A stretch of 64,000 bases of DNA, taken from NCBI RefSeq assembly GCF_015706575.1, contig NW_024037055.1, forward strand, positions 15,104,262 through 15,168,261, in the 5' to 3' direction. This stretch comes from Patiria miniata. Lineage: Eukaryota > Echinodermata > Asteroidea > Valvatida > Asterinidae. The translations under genes were made by a program, and so were the position numbers. Below the pieces are notes generated by a model. The model saw only the letters and a list, made by a program, of their open reading frames with translations, did not search any database and was not told where the DNA came from. This document shows, piece after piece, positions 40,562 through 54,325 of this stretch; positions within the stretch are counted from its first letter, which is position 1; each line of letters opens with the position of its first letter.

Positions 40562-43500
40562 CTGCGAAGAACCAAATGAATTTCAAATTAGCAGCTGAAA
40601 CAATTAGGGCCTTCGTAAAAAGTAACCAGAGTGGCTTCGCAAGTGAATGGATATGAATAACGTGCCGGATAGGTAGTCAGGTCAGTTTATGTGGTCTTGT
40701 GACGTCATACACTACTCGCTATCCGCTACGCGTGAACACGGCACAGATACTATACTACGCGCTATGCTCATTCTAAAAGTCATAGTAAATTGCCTATTGA
40801 ACTTCTTTCTGACAAAACATTAATCATGCATGATTTCATTAAGATGATGATTTGCTGAACATATCTGTTCAATCGGTCTGCGTTTCAAAGCACGTTTAGC
40901 TACAGCTCTGCGACGTTTTCATTGGAGTGTTGTGGCCTCGTGGTTAAGGGCACTAGATTCGTGGTCTTTGGGTAAAGCTGCGGGTTGTGGGTTCGAGTCC
41001 AGTGCGTGTGCTCTTGAGCAAGGCACTTTGTCACTAATTGCTTCTCTCCACCTAGGAGTAAATGGGTACCTCTGACAGCAGAGGTGGTTATTGTGATTGA
41101 ATAAGCTTGCTTGCGCCTAACAGGCAGCATCCAGCTGTATACTCCCCAGGGAGCTGAGATGGTATTTGGAATGTTTAATTCGCCCAATGATCAGAAGTAA
41201 TAATAATACTGTAAGCGCTGTGATTTAGTTTACTAATAAGAGCGTTCTTAAATACCGATAATTATTATTATTATTATTATTATTTTGATTAATTATATTT
41301 TATTGGCAACTGAGAGTACAGTATGTGTACGCTTTCAGGAAGCGAAACAACAAAGTTGTCGGTAATAGTTAACCCTACGCATACACTTATCCGTTTGGAT
41401 GCGACACCTCTCTATAATGCGACATTGGAGACCATTTCTTATTACATTCTGACAACAAAACACAGCAGTAAGCCTTTGGTGTTGGCATAATTTAAAGTTT
41501 GCCCAAAATATTTAAAACCTAAACTTGGTATAAGAGCAAAGGTGTTTATAACTTAGCCCTCCTGAATAACCCATTAAGCCCAGCTATGACTCACCTGTAT
41601 TCGTTGTCATACACTGTATAATCAACTGCCAGTATCACACCTATGATGAGCGATGGTAGACCTGAAATTTGAGAATGATTACGAAAATGCTTAACGTAAA
41701 ATGAAAGTCAATTTGATAACAAAGTCAGACTTTGACTCGACTACCATGACTCGGACTTGAGACTGAGGACTCGATCCTGACTCACGAGTCACATTATTCT
41801 TCACCGACAATACTTACACAAAATTATTGAACCGATAATTCCCAAGTTTAATTTGTGGGATGACACTCCTTGTAATACAGCGTTTATCATACTAATGCAA
41901 ACTGAGACTCTGCCCAAGTGACTCGAGAATTGCACTCAGACTCAATTAAACCATGGAACTCGTGACTCAGACTCGGAATCAAAGCAAGTGGTGAAACTTG
42001 GACTCAAACTTGCACCAAGTGATTTGTGACTCGGACTCCAATCATGTAATTTGTTACTCAGATCGAACCAGCTGACTCAAGACCTGGACTTGGATGTTAA
42101 CTTAGTGACTCAGGACTCGATCAGCATCAAATGAAGTGACTCAGACTTGAACAATGTGACTCAACATTGGACTGATCCAGTATGCTCCGCCCAGTGCGCA
42201 CTTGGGAAAGTAACACGTGCTCCTCTCCAATGTCACGCTCATAGAGCTATATTTAATATAGCTCTATGGTCATGCAGCTGTATGTGCGTGTACGCATGTC
42301 GGACTTCAGTGCACGCACGTGGGACATAAATCACGGCAGTGATTGGTCAGAACACCATGGGATGCATCGGTCCATAGTCCATCTCTGATCACCTACCCCA
42401 AGCAACGACAGACGCCTTGATCATAAAATGCTCCACATCAGAATTGAAGACCCTGACCAGCTTGAGGTACAAGTTAGTAGCCTCCACGCCCATCCAGGCC
42501 ATGGACGTCAGCGTGAAGTAGTGCATCAAGACGGCTACCACGATGCAACCCACGCGGGAGGACGTCTGCTCGATGCCGGCTACGAAGACCAGGTAGAGAC
42601 ACAGCAGAGACAGTGAGAAGCTAATGAGGATGCGGCTGGGGGTCTTCGATCTCAACGACCTGTATCATCCAACAAGCAATATTTTTTAAAATAAATAGAA
42701 GTGCTGCGAACTGCTCACTGACTGGATAGACCTGAAATATTCAAATCATCATAAGGCCAAACGTTTCGATCCTAAACAGGACCTTTAAGAAAGGCGCAAA
42801 GAAATTGCAGGTTTATCTCAGGGCGGCTTAAGCTAGGATTGCCTATAGTCAAGCTAGACCCGAACAGTTTCAGAGTTAGCCTTAGGACATAATTTTACTC
42901 AGTTGCAAACTCGCTCGGTCGTTTGCCATTTTTTTTTTATAATCAAATGTCTGAAATATATCGAGTACTTTTCATTGCATTGACTTGTGACTGGCTGAAT
43001 ACCTAATCAATTAATTAAAGTATTCCCTAAAATTCACCTGAACGATGAGTATATGACAATGGTGATGACTAAGGCCACGATGGAGACAACACATCCAATT
43101 TTGCTGATAATGTCCAAAGCCAAACTGGTGAACTTCTTGCCATGGATATTCTGCAACAAGACAGGGAAATAAGATGATATATTTTGGACTTGATGATTGC
43201 TCAGTAAAATGGTCTTTTCTTTTTTAGATATACCAGAAATGTTGAAATCATCTTCTCAAATATTACTATCCATGAAATCTAGCTTAAATATCAAAACTAT
43301 TTCTCCCCTTATTCGGTAAGACTCACCACAAGAACGGCAAAATTGGTGGCGTGATCGCACAGGCATACTGTTCTCCCATTGGTCGGTTGACCTTTCCTGC
43401 AGCCTTCAGCGGACCAATCACCGATGCCGTCACGAAGACTGAAATCCCAGAAGACGCAGGTCTCCGTCTGCTCGGTATTCTCAGTTGGAGTCAACACCTG

Positions 43501-46500
43501 CAGTTTTTAAAATAACCACAATGAAGACCACTTCATTCGCGAATCTGAATTTGTGACATCGTGCGCGAATTTTCGCGCTGCAAATTCACAAATGTTGAGC
43601 AGTCAACTCCAGCAAATTTTGCAGCGACTGTTTCGTGATGCAAAATGAGTTTTGCATTTGTATCCGCGTGAATTATGAATCAACGTTTAATCTTATTTAA
43701 CTAGACATCACACTAGGGAGAAATAAAGAAAAGAAACATTTTATATGACAGAAAAACATATTTGTAAGACAGGACTACATCTTACAGGGTTTAGGCGAAA
43801 AGCAATGACAACTGGACTGTCATATGGGAGATCGCTGATGCTGACATTTGGTACACTGGCAGAGATGATACGACTGGCGATGGCAGTGGGGAACTCCGTT
43901 GAAGAGGCGTTGTCCACTTGTTGGGAGTGGAAGAGATTACTGTTCTCATACATGACGAAGCTGATGGGTACAGCACTGCCTGTTTAATAAGACAGATGGA
44001 ACGATCTAAGTGCAAATTTATTTATTCAAACAATACATTCTTAAATAAAAAGACTGTGCAAGTTTTGTAAATCTGGTCCAACGGCCCACAACATTACAGA
44101 CTGAATCAAAATGGCTATTCATTGGAAGTCTTTTCATGCATTGGTGTACACAATGGGCAAGACTTAGCCATTTCATTGGCGTTACAAGTAAACCTAAACA
44201 ATAGCACTGCCCGGCTAGCAAGTGAGAGTCGGCGAGTCAGTCACTGAGTTGCGAAAAGGGTGTTAAGCTTGCCTTCTTGGATCAGCCATTCAAGCTCATA
44301 AACCACAGCAAAGTTGCCACAAACTCATACGAAATACAGAAAACGTGCCTGGTTGTTGATTTCTCCTTGATTTTTTTATGGTGAAAAAAATGAAAAATAA
44401 TGAATGCAGATTGACCAACTGAAACAAATTGTTTTCGCAAAAAAAAAGACATGGCAAAAAAAGGTCCGAATGCATTCTGTCCAACTGATTCAGAATGACT
44501 ATTCACTGGAAGTCTTTTCATGCTATTGTGTACACAATGGAACGGATTTAACTCATTGATTACGGGTACTCCTATACGATAGCACTGCCCGACTCCCAAG
44601 TGACAGTTATTGCGTCAGTCATTGAATTATGAAGAGGGAGATAGGCTGGCCCTCTGGGAATAGCAAACATTACAAACACCTTCCCTGCAGTTATCGCGAG
44701 CATTCAGCGTATACTTACTAGATAAGAAATCTAGTCATTACAGAAAGCGCACCAGTTGTTTTAGCTTATAATATTCAATATTGATTTTTTCAAGTGTTTT
44801 ACTTTTGGGCCGGGAAATAGTTTACTGTCACCGCTTTTTATATCCTACCTGTGGGAAATAGTTTCAGTATTGCCTCTGGTAGTTCAATGGATGCTTCCAC
44901 TTTCTCCACGGGGATGCCCCCGTCGGAACTGCAATAGATGCCTATATCCTCCCCAACCAAGGATTCGCTGCCACTCCCTCCAGAAATAGCCGCAAACCCC
45001 AGCCCGTTGACAAGATCATCGGGGTCGAAGTGACGCGCAACGACCGCCACGCTGGTAGTGACCGCACTGATGTTTTTCCCCGCGGCCAGGACATTCCACA
45101 CCTGCCTCTCCAGGGCGCGGACAACGCGGGATGAAGAGTTGGCGGCGTTTTCCGAATTGTTGAATTCTCGGGTGTCCACTTGCATGATGTTGTTCACAAC
45201 ATTGACGACATTTGCTGTGACCTGTGTCAGATACATTTCAAACCTAACTTATTGGCTTTATTTTACATTTCATGCGTTTGGCATTTTTTTCATGTGTCAA
45301 TATGCATTGAATCGTCTCAAACAAAGTTTCAGCATTATGAAAGTTTGTAGGTTTCGAAGTTTATGTCTTGTCAAAATGGGGGACCACTAACATAGGGCTG
45401 GATAGCTCAGTTGGAAAGCTCTGGAATGGCAACGTGGAGGTCGCAGGTTCACAACCTGCTCCAGTCAATTTTTCTGTCAAACAACAGACTGTTTAATTTG
45501 TTACTTGTGAACAATAATATGCACACAATCCACTTAACAATTACACTTACATCAAACTTTCCGATGGATCAGTTAGAAAGTTGGTAGTCTTGTGCGGCAT
45601 AAATATGCAAATGAGTAACTTACCTTTGGAGATGTATCTTGAGAGTTGACAATGTCATCAAGCAGGTCCGCTATTTGATCGAAGGCGTCGGCGTCAATTG
45701 AGGAAGTATCGTTGGATTGCGATACAAGATCTTCTGCAGCTTCGTCCACGGTGTTCATGGGACTTGTCTGCAATGATTAAGTAACTCCTTTAACCATTAG
45801 CTTCTCTTATACATTGTATTACATTATATTAAGTGATAAAAAAAATACAGTGCTGAGGCTGTACAGGGAGTAACGGGAAAGGTCAATGGCAAACAGACTA
45901 TACATGACGTCCTGGAATGCGCCAACTTGGGCTACAAAACGCATTCCAGGATATTATATCAATTGGAGAGAGCATTTCAAAGAAGGATATAAACATCCAC
46001 ACAACCATACTTGAAAAACTGAGCATTTTCTTTTATTATTCTTGCAATGGCGCGTGAGAACGAATTTCGGGGGGTCAAGATTTTGACTCCGAAACCGGTC
46101 GAGATGTTTTGGTGCTAGTCGTGATTCTAGTCGCAAATATGTTCCTTTATATAACTGACATACAGATCCTAGTCATTTGATTGGTGGAACTCACATCACA
46201 TGACATTCGTTATTGCTCCCATTCACGCCGCGGCTCAAAAAGTATTACTATACTTCATACCAACCTCGTCCCCAGGGTGTCGAGCAGTACGCGCCCACCA
46301 CTACCTGCTCTCTCACCCTGGTATTTGATCATTTGCATGTGCAAGATTTTTGCACACGTATGCAAATGAGGAACAGTCTGGTGCCTGGATATGCGTTACA
46401 CATTAGGGTTTGTTTTTGTATGCGGTGTCTGGGGTAAAAACAGAGTCAATTCGTAGCAGCACGAGCACGGCGTGAGTTACGAAAACACGATTTTTGAAAT

Positions 46501-49500
46501 CAAACTGCTACGATCTTATCGAGACAACATGCAGTATCATATTTCATATTAATATAAGCAAATTGGAAAGGAAATTATTTTTTTTGAGAAGGCGTGGACG
46601 AATGATCACGAAACACGTACTGCACGTTGTGAATATATAGCACCAAGTACACGATAAAAATCCATTACTAGCCAGTTGCGGTATCCAATCAGGATACAGG
46701 AAGAAAGTTTCTTATCCAAGGTGTACTATTGGAAACGCGGTTGGAAATAAAGTAAGCACTGGGGACGAGGTTGACCTCATACATATTCGTGATCAAGAGC
46801 CGAACTCTCACTGGTCAATTCACCATCACGTGCCAGATGTTATTCTTGCACAGGGTAAATACGCATGCGTAGTAGACTGTCGCATGGGTTACCCGTGCGA
46901 CAGTCTACTACGCATGCGCTTTACAGAGCAGTCGAGGAACTGTCGCACGGGTGCAGTACGCATGCACAAACATCAGTCGCCCAGGAGAGATGCATGGTTG
47001 CACGGTTTGCGTAAATGTTAATTTCCAGAACTCAATGATGCCGTACTGGAGAAAATTTACGAAAGAAAGTTGTACACAAACAACTGTATACAACTGTAGT
47101 AACTGTATTATATTGCAAACGAACAGAACTAGTAATTGAAGTTGAGCAACCAAAATATTCTTTTTGTGAGCTGTACAAGTTTCCCCGAATTTTGTTGTAG
47201 GTGCATATATATATATAAATATAAAAAATCACGCGTACATGTGATTGCAAATCATGAAATCTCGGTATCGGAAGTTGACAAACTAGTTCCCGAGGCGAAG
47301 CCGAGGGAACTAGTTTGTCAACTTCCAATACCTCGGGGAGCAAATATCGACTGTCCACCCTCAAACCATGTTATATTTGTATACTATCCGCCCATGGGAA
47401 ATGGGAAATACTATTCAACAGTTAGGATCAAGACGCGGTATTTGTTTGCAAATGCATGCTGGTGGGCGCGTTCAGCGTTGCGCGTAGCGCGTATTGTTCC
47501 AAAGAGCCAGCGCTACAGCGTTGGTTCAAACATTTTCGTGAAGGGGTGGTTTGGAAGAGAGAAATACATTTTCCTCCAGTTTTGTATTAAAAAAAAGGGT
47601 TGAAATATATCAAATGACAAGGATCTATATGTCAGTTATATAAAACAAATATTGAGTGGCTTTAAATTGTGAAATGGGAGGAATATTATCGCTCGGTAAA
47701 ATCTGGACTTTTCCAGTTCACTCGGCTGCGCCTCGTGAAATGGAAAAATCCAGATTTTACCTTGCTATAATATTCCTCCCATTCCACGCTGAGCCACTCA
47801 ATATTTGTATATTGAAAATATTTCTCTAAAAGGCGTGTGTGTCCATCGGTAGAGTTAATATATTGAACTTGTGGAGTGCCTTGGTCTCATGGTCTGGGGC
47901 ATTGAATTTGTGGTCTGTGGTTAATTCTGCAGGTTGTGGGTCCGAGTGCAGCCTGGGGTCATGGTGCGTGTGGCCTTGGGCAAGGCACTAAGTCACTCAT
48001 TGCTCCTCCCCACCCATGAGTAAATGGGTACCTGTTAGGGCAGAGATGGTTATTGTGATTAGCTAACTTGCCCCGAAATGGTAGCATCGAGCTGTATACT
48101 CCCCTGGCAGCTGAGATGGTATTTGGTATGTTTAATTGTCGGCAATCACCAGGGGTAATAATGAATCCGTAAAAATGATCTACTGGCACAGCAGTAGACT
48201 ATCGATTCCCCCCCCCCAATAATAAGAACTATGTTTTAAATATGTGATTCCTCTTCGAAAAAAAAAACAGTCTCACCACAAGTATAGCAAAATTGGTGGC
48301 GTGGTCACACATGCAAACTATTCTCCCATTGGTCGGTTGACCTTTCCTGCAGCCTTCTGTTGACCAATCACCAATGCCGCCACGAAGACTAAAATCCCAG
48401 AAGACGCAGGTCTCCGTTTGATAGGAGTTTTCATTTTGGCGGAATTCCTAAAAAAAAAAAAAAAAAAAAACCACTTACCTATAGGACTTACAAATCAATA
48501 TAGGTAAAGGCATACAATAGCTAAAGGCATACACATGCAGTTTGTCGTGCGGCAATGTTGCAGACGCACGTTTACAAATATGCGATATTGTATGTCACTA
48601 GGTTCACGCACAGGTTCCAGGTGAAATATGTATCAATGCAATCACTTTCAACTGGGAATGGCCAAACTTGGCCATTTCGGACCAATGCAAGCTAGCCCCT
48701 ATAATACACATTCTTTCTAGCACAAGGGAAACTTGGAAAAAGGTTTGTTTTTTTTGCAGTGCGGCTGGTCAATTGGGATGAATCGATTGCGGCTGGTCGA
48801 TTGGGATGAATAAAGCAATGACTGGGGATCAATGACAACCATTATCAGACAACGAGGATTTATTCAGGTGTTGTATAAAAAAAATATTGAATTGATTCAG
48901 AATGGCTATTCACTGGAAGCTTGTTCATCCATCTTGCCCACACAATGGGCAAGATTTGTGTCATTCATTAGCCTAAAGGGGAATCCTATATGATAGCACT
49001 GTCTGCTTCTCTTCACCAGCCTACGTATACATGTAGTTTTCTGAATCACAAGCGACAAAAGTCAGTCAGTCAGTCAGATAGACACAAAGAGGACACTAGT
49101 CTGGTCCTCTGGGAACTCCAACGGCAAAAGTAGATTCTTACTTTGTGTAGATTGAAGGTGATGACAACAGGCGTTTCAGGAGGGAGATCGGTGATGCTGA
49201 CGTTCAGCAGACTGGCAGAGATGATGAGACTACCGATGGTCTGGGGATTGTCCGTGGACCGACTGTCATCAATTAGTTGGGATCGGAAGAGATTGCTGCT
49301 GGTGTACAGGCCAAAACTGACCGGAAGCGGGCTGTCTGTTTAACACAAAAGTAATCCAGACTGATTTGTCAGAGAAAAAAGTGACACAGAATATGGACCA
49401 ATTCGGCGACAGTCATTTTTCTTAGGTGGCACCAATGGCGACCATTAGTGTTAACCAAAATGCACCCGTGCCTCATCTTTGAGAACGCGTGTGTATGAGC

Positions 49501-52500
49501 TGGTACATAGTGCACAAAGAACACAGCATGAACTAATTTGAACAGTTATATTGAGAGGCATAGTTGTTGTAAAGAGGACATGTTTTCGTCTTGCTTCTGT
49601 TTTTCAATAATGTGTGATTCACTTTTCAAACGTTGTTCGTCACCTCTTGTCTGTCGCTTTTCATTTTTGTGTCCATTGCAGTTATCTTTTAAACATTGTG
49701 GTTCACCATTCCAACCGATATGATTCACTTTTCAGGATGTTTGACAAACAGAACCATGACAGAAATCTGCCTCTAATGTTGAACTTTACATGTCTGATTT
49801 GCATCCTCCGGTTAAATCAAACCCTCCATACATATTTACGTTACATACCTATAATGTGGGAATTCCTATGTTTTCGTGTAGTTCAGAAAAACATGTGAAA
49901 AAAACTCATTTTACTCACACTATAAAAACTCTTTCAACCCGTTTTTTTACTTTGATTCCCTTGAGCGTTTTTCTTCATTTTGCCACGGATAAATCTTACC
50001 AAAAATGCCTCTAAACCTGTTTTCTAGAGAGGGGAAAACCTACGTTTACGTTGGTAGGACGTTGGGCAAGTCCACAAAACGTATCTGAAACCTGGTTTAA
50101 GTTATGCGGACATCTTTTGTTCGGAAATCAACACACTGAATGTAACGCTTGTAAATATTGATAACATACCGATTTTCATAACTATTCTTGCTTTCTGAAA
50201 TGTACATACCATGATATAATGACACCTATGGACCAGTTTCTCACCTGCTGGGAACTGATTCAGTATAACGCCTGGTAGTAAGACCGATGCTTCAACTTTC
50301 CCTAAAGGGACGTCCGTGCTGTTGGTACCGTAATAAACCTCAAGGTTATCATCCAAAAGAGAGTTGGTCTCATTCCTGTCAGACAGAGCTACAAACTGAA
50401 GCCTTTCCACAACCAAGTTGGGATCCAGAATCATCGCAAAGACCGCGACGCTGCTCGTCACCTCACTGACGTCCTTCCCCGCGGCGAGAACGTTTGCGAT
50501 CTGCTTCTCCAGAGCCCGGATGATGCGTGAGGATGAGTTGGCCGCACCCCCCGTGTCGTTTAATTCATGAGTGTCTACTTGTTGAAGGTTTTCCACAATC
50601 TTGACGACATTAGCTGTTACCTGTACAGGTTTTTGAGTTTTTAAAAATATGGCAAATGTTCTTTTTTCCTAAAGTGTAATCTGCCTAAAATAGAAAAGAA
50701 AAGTAGAAGCCACGTTTGTGGTGGTGTCATGCTCGCGTGCAGCAGGCGTACATGCATCTTGGTCACCGTTTTTGGTATAGCGCGGAGTGCGTGCGTACTA
50801 CCTGAGCACAACCTGTGAGAGCCTACATGTGCCATCGCAGAAAATGGCTGTTACCGAATTAGTGTTTAGTAGTCAAAGACAAAAACCGGTTCAAAAGGTA
50901 GAAAGTAATTACCTTCTACCTTTTGAACACTTCTTCTTCTTCTTCTTCTCCTTCTTTAGAAATTTGAAATAAAGCGTTTCAATATCTCAAGTTTCCATAC
51001 ACAAACAGGTTTTAATGCCCGATATATATTTTAGTCTACCATTCCTAAGCCAGTTGTCTTGCATGCTTCTTTTCCAAGGACAAACGCCAAGTCGTAAAAG
51101 CAAGCATGATACAGCCGTCAAATTACAACCTTTATTAGAAACTATATTTCAGACGCTTTTTGCTCAAGATGTACCACACCAAAACCAAACAAAATTTAGA
51201 GTTTATTTAACCTACATCTGGGGATGTGTCTTGCGCGTTGGCAATGCTGTCCAACAGGTCGGCCGCGGTAGCTACATCATCGGCACTGATGGAGGAAGTG
51301 TCGTTGGTTTGTTTGGCCAGAGATTCGGCAGTTTGCTCCACATTGTCTGGCGTCACTATCCGTTCGGTCTAAAGCGATACCAAAAATGACTCCGAGTGTT
51401 AATGACATACCTGTGAGTGGTATTGTTAAGCTGTGTATGGTGCGATGGTTACAGTGTTCGACTTGTGTGCCGCGCGTGGTACATGGGTTCAAACCATTAC
51501 AGGGAACAATACTAATAATAATAATAATAAAGAGCATTTATAATGCGCCAAATCCGTCTTGATTAGATGCTCAAGGCGCAGAAAAACAAACAAATAAACA
51601 TGAACAGCAAAAACAGTAGGAAACAAAAGTACGCACAAATGAAAATACATGAATATGAAACAGTACACATGAGAGTGAATCAAACAGGACGATTACTGAA
51701 ATGCTGCTTTGAATAGGTGGGTCTTCAGAGCACATTTAAACTCATGGGAAGTAGCACTATCAGGAATATTTTTAGGAAGTTTGTTCCATAACATAGGTCC
51801 AGCATGAGAAAATGAACGGTCCCCCCCCCCAAGATTTAATAGTTTTTGGCACAAGCAGGGACGAATTTGCAGACCTGAGGTATCTAGCAGGGTTGTAAGA
51901 AATGAGCAAATCAGAATTATATCCAGGGGCAGAACCATGTAAGCAATGAAAAACAAGCAAAAGTAATTTGAAAACTATTCGAAACTCTACAGGCAGCCAA
52001 TGGAGGGAACGCAGAACTGGCGTTATGTGAGTTTTACAACTAGTTAGAGAACATAGTGCGTATGCACTCGGGCAAGGCACTTTACTAAATGGGTACCTGT
52101 GAAGGTAGAGACCACATTGCGCGGATCTCACGCTGAAACTGTGATGCACATTGATCATATTCTTATGGAATTTGCGCAATATAAACGAATAAATTATATT
52201 GTTATTATCCTTTCGTGTCCATAACATTTTTATGAGAGGATGATTACCTATCTTTCCAATCACCTACTTTTATCGTCTTGGATATAACAAGTCCTGCATG
52301 GTTAGTGACTGTCAGTGTGATGTAGTATTCAAAGTCACTATCATCGACGACGAATGAAGGTTTGTAGTTTGTGGCGTAGCAGTCACCAATTGGGACACAA
52401 TGGCAGGTTGCAGGGTTGCAGTCCTCACGATCCTGGAAAAATAACACAAATATTTCAAGGTGTGTTACAAAGGTGCGTTATCAATATTTCATTTTCATAT

Positions 52501-54283
52501 ACCTATATTCATGAAAAGTTTGTTTGGGAAGGGGAGAATAAAATAGCTTAACGAATTTGCCATAATGTACAGCTCCCATTTTTTTTTACAAGACCAGTCT
52601 ACATCTTGTTCTTACAATATGTTCAACTGGAATTTTTTCATTGACATGTTCTATCTCAGTGCCGTTATCCACGTGAAAGAGTCGCCATTTGACAGTGCTT
52701 GCACCACTGTGTTCATCAAACGTCGTACACTCCACTCTGAAATGAAAAAAAAAGAAGCTCGCTTTTTTTACAAGTAAGTTATGGCTGAAATTCAGAAAAG
52801 AAAAACATAATAATTAGTTTAAATTTGTAATTTTCGAATTTCGGCGAGGGAAGTTTAAAATCTTACCTGATATCCGACAAACCAGGTATGAGCTTGAAAT
52901 CTTGAATAGTCGGAGGGTTGAATCAGCGTGAACTAACACACTGTCCCTCACAACGTGACCGGCTAGGTCTCTAGCCTCCACCCAGAACCGAATGGAATCA
53001 CCGTCTACTAAGGTCAGGTTGTAGGTCGCCTGTGTGTTTGTGGCTTCATTACTCCAATTGTCCGAGTTGTCGTCACTCACGTTGACGGTGGTCCTTCCAC
53101 CGCTGTGGTCGATGTCGTAAAAGACATGGAACTCAGTCACTCCAAGGGCATTGGGAACCGCTGCACGACCACGTTGGCCAAAGTACTGGTCATAACCTAG
53201 GGGCGGAAAAGGGCATCAATATGATTATACATAATGTTTTTGGCCTTCTCATACTCCACTTCACTCCACTCTACCCTACTGTTTCCTTACTATGAAAGGC
53301 ATAGTAGGCCTACACTGTTGGAAATGACAAGAACTTCATTTTTGTAATTATCTGATTCTCCTACGATCTTTTCAAAATCTCATAAAGTGATAGCTGCTAC
53401 AGCTGAAAAGGTTTATATTTGATTGGTATCTCATCGAGCCTAATCAATTACCACTATCAATAGTTGCATTGACGTACGACCCGATGGGTTTCAGCAATCC
53501 TTGATTCAGGTGATGAATATTGAGGAATCTGTTTGTCCAATCAAGAACTACGGATGTCATCCCTCCGTTGGAGTCGAGGTCAATCAACCACTCGTAGTTG
53601 GTTCCTTCAGTCGCTAAAAGTAATCGCACAGATGCGTTGTTCTGCAAAGTGACATCGTCAGGATCGTCGTCGAAGAACACAAAGCGTCTGCTGAGTTTGG
53701 AGTTTCCAGCGTTGTCGACAGCAGTGAGGACGATGGAGTAAACACCTGTTGAGAAGTGTGGATATGAAATTAGAGCATTTGGTGGGAAAGGTAGGTAATA
53801 AGGGGTTAACAAATAGGCTCATTGGAGCGGGACTCAATCTGCTTATGTGACAGCTTTCTTCTTCAAGGTAATCCAACTGAAAACTTGATTGAAACGTCAT
53901 AATTTAGAACTAGAGGTAGTATCGACTTCAACTGACAAAACAACTTTAAAACAAACAAAACTTTATTTTGTAGGTACGTGGATGTTAGATTTCACGATTA
54001 TGTCGAAAGCGGCTAGAATGATCCAAAAGAATGGCCGATGGGATCATAATACAATCTTCATCTTCATCTTCATCTTAATACATGGCAACAGGCCAAACTT
54101 GGCCCATGACGCCATGGGGTGTGTGCTCAGTTCTGTCCAGGTTGGATGGCCGCGTTGAACAACTCAAGGGACTTCAGGGAGGTGATGGACTGGGGGAGTT
54201 GATTCCAATCAACTACGGTCCGGGGGAAGAATTAAAGAGTTCTGGTACCCGGTAGTCAGTGGCGTAGCCATGAATTTTTCAGT

Positions 54284-54325
<42 letters not shown>

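Larger units (their letters stand above)
43980..44848 (-). other. gene B intron 15, with two GAIN-intron repeats
   Basis: Two diverged copies of the GAIN-intron repeat lie in tandem (about 44030-44340 and 44400-44640). No other feature. Confidence 0.6.
45768..48276 (-). other. gene B intron between the two GAIN-GPS cassettes
   Basis: 2.5 kb intron separating exon 17' from exon 14. It is unusually rich in foldback DNA: a 520 bp element (46258-46777), a 23 bp-arm hairpin (46862-46918), a 30 bp-arm hairpin (47261-47334), a 70 bp-arm foldback (47645-47812), and a SINE (47866-48190). No coding exon recognised. Confidence 0.65.
51369..52267 (-). other. gene B intron 13
   Basis: Occupied mainly by a LINE fragment (51519-52060, - strand), with a tRNA-like piece beside it (about 51436-51505) and a SINE tail fragment (about 52048-52200). 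Confidence 0.65.

Noticed and set aside
40037..40656. Long + strand frames opposite gene B exon 21
   Set aside because: Antisense shadows of a GC-rich coding exon; the same shadows appear opposite gene A exon 21.
45396..45466. Functional tRNA gene
   Set aside because: Acceptor and T stems fold, but the D and anticodon arms do not and the B box has a mismatch; called a pseudogene or SINE head.
47136..47603. 155-residue + strand frame between the GAIN cassettes
   Set aside because: It runs through the 47261-47334 hairpin and low-complexity DNA; no domain, and antisense to gene B.
48277..51368. A third, separate receptor gene
   Set aside because: Only GAIN-GPS exons are present, on the same strand and in phase with gene B, without their own 7TM or N-terminal exons; better explained as an internal exon-cassette duplication.
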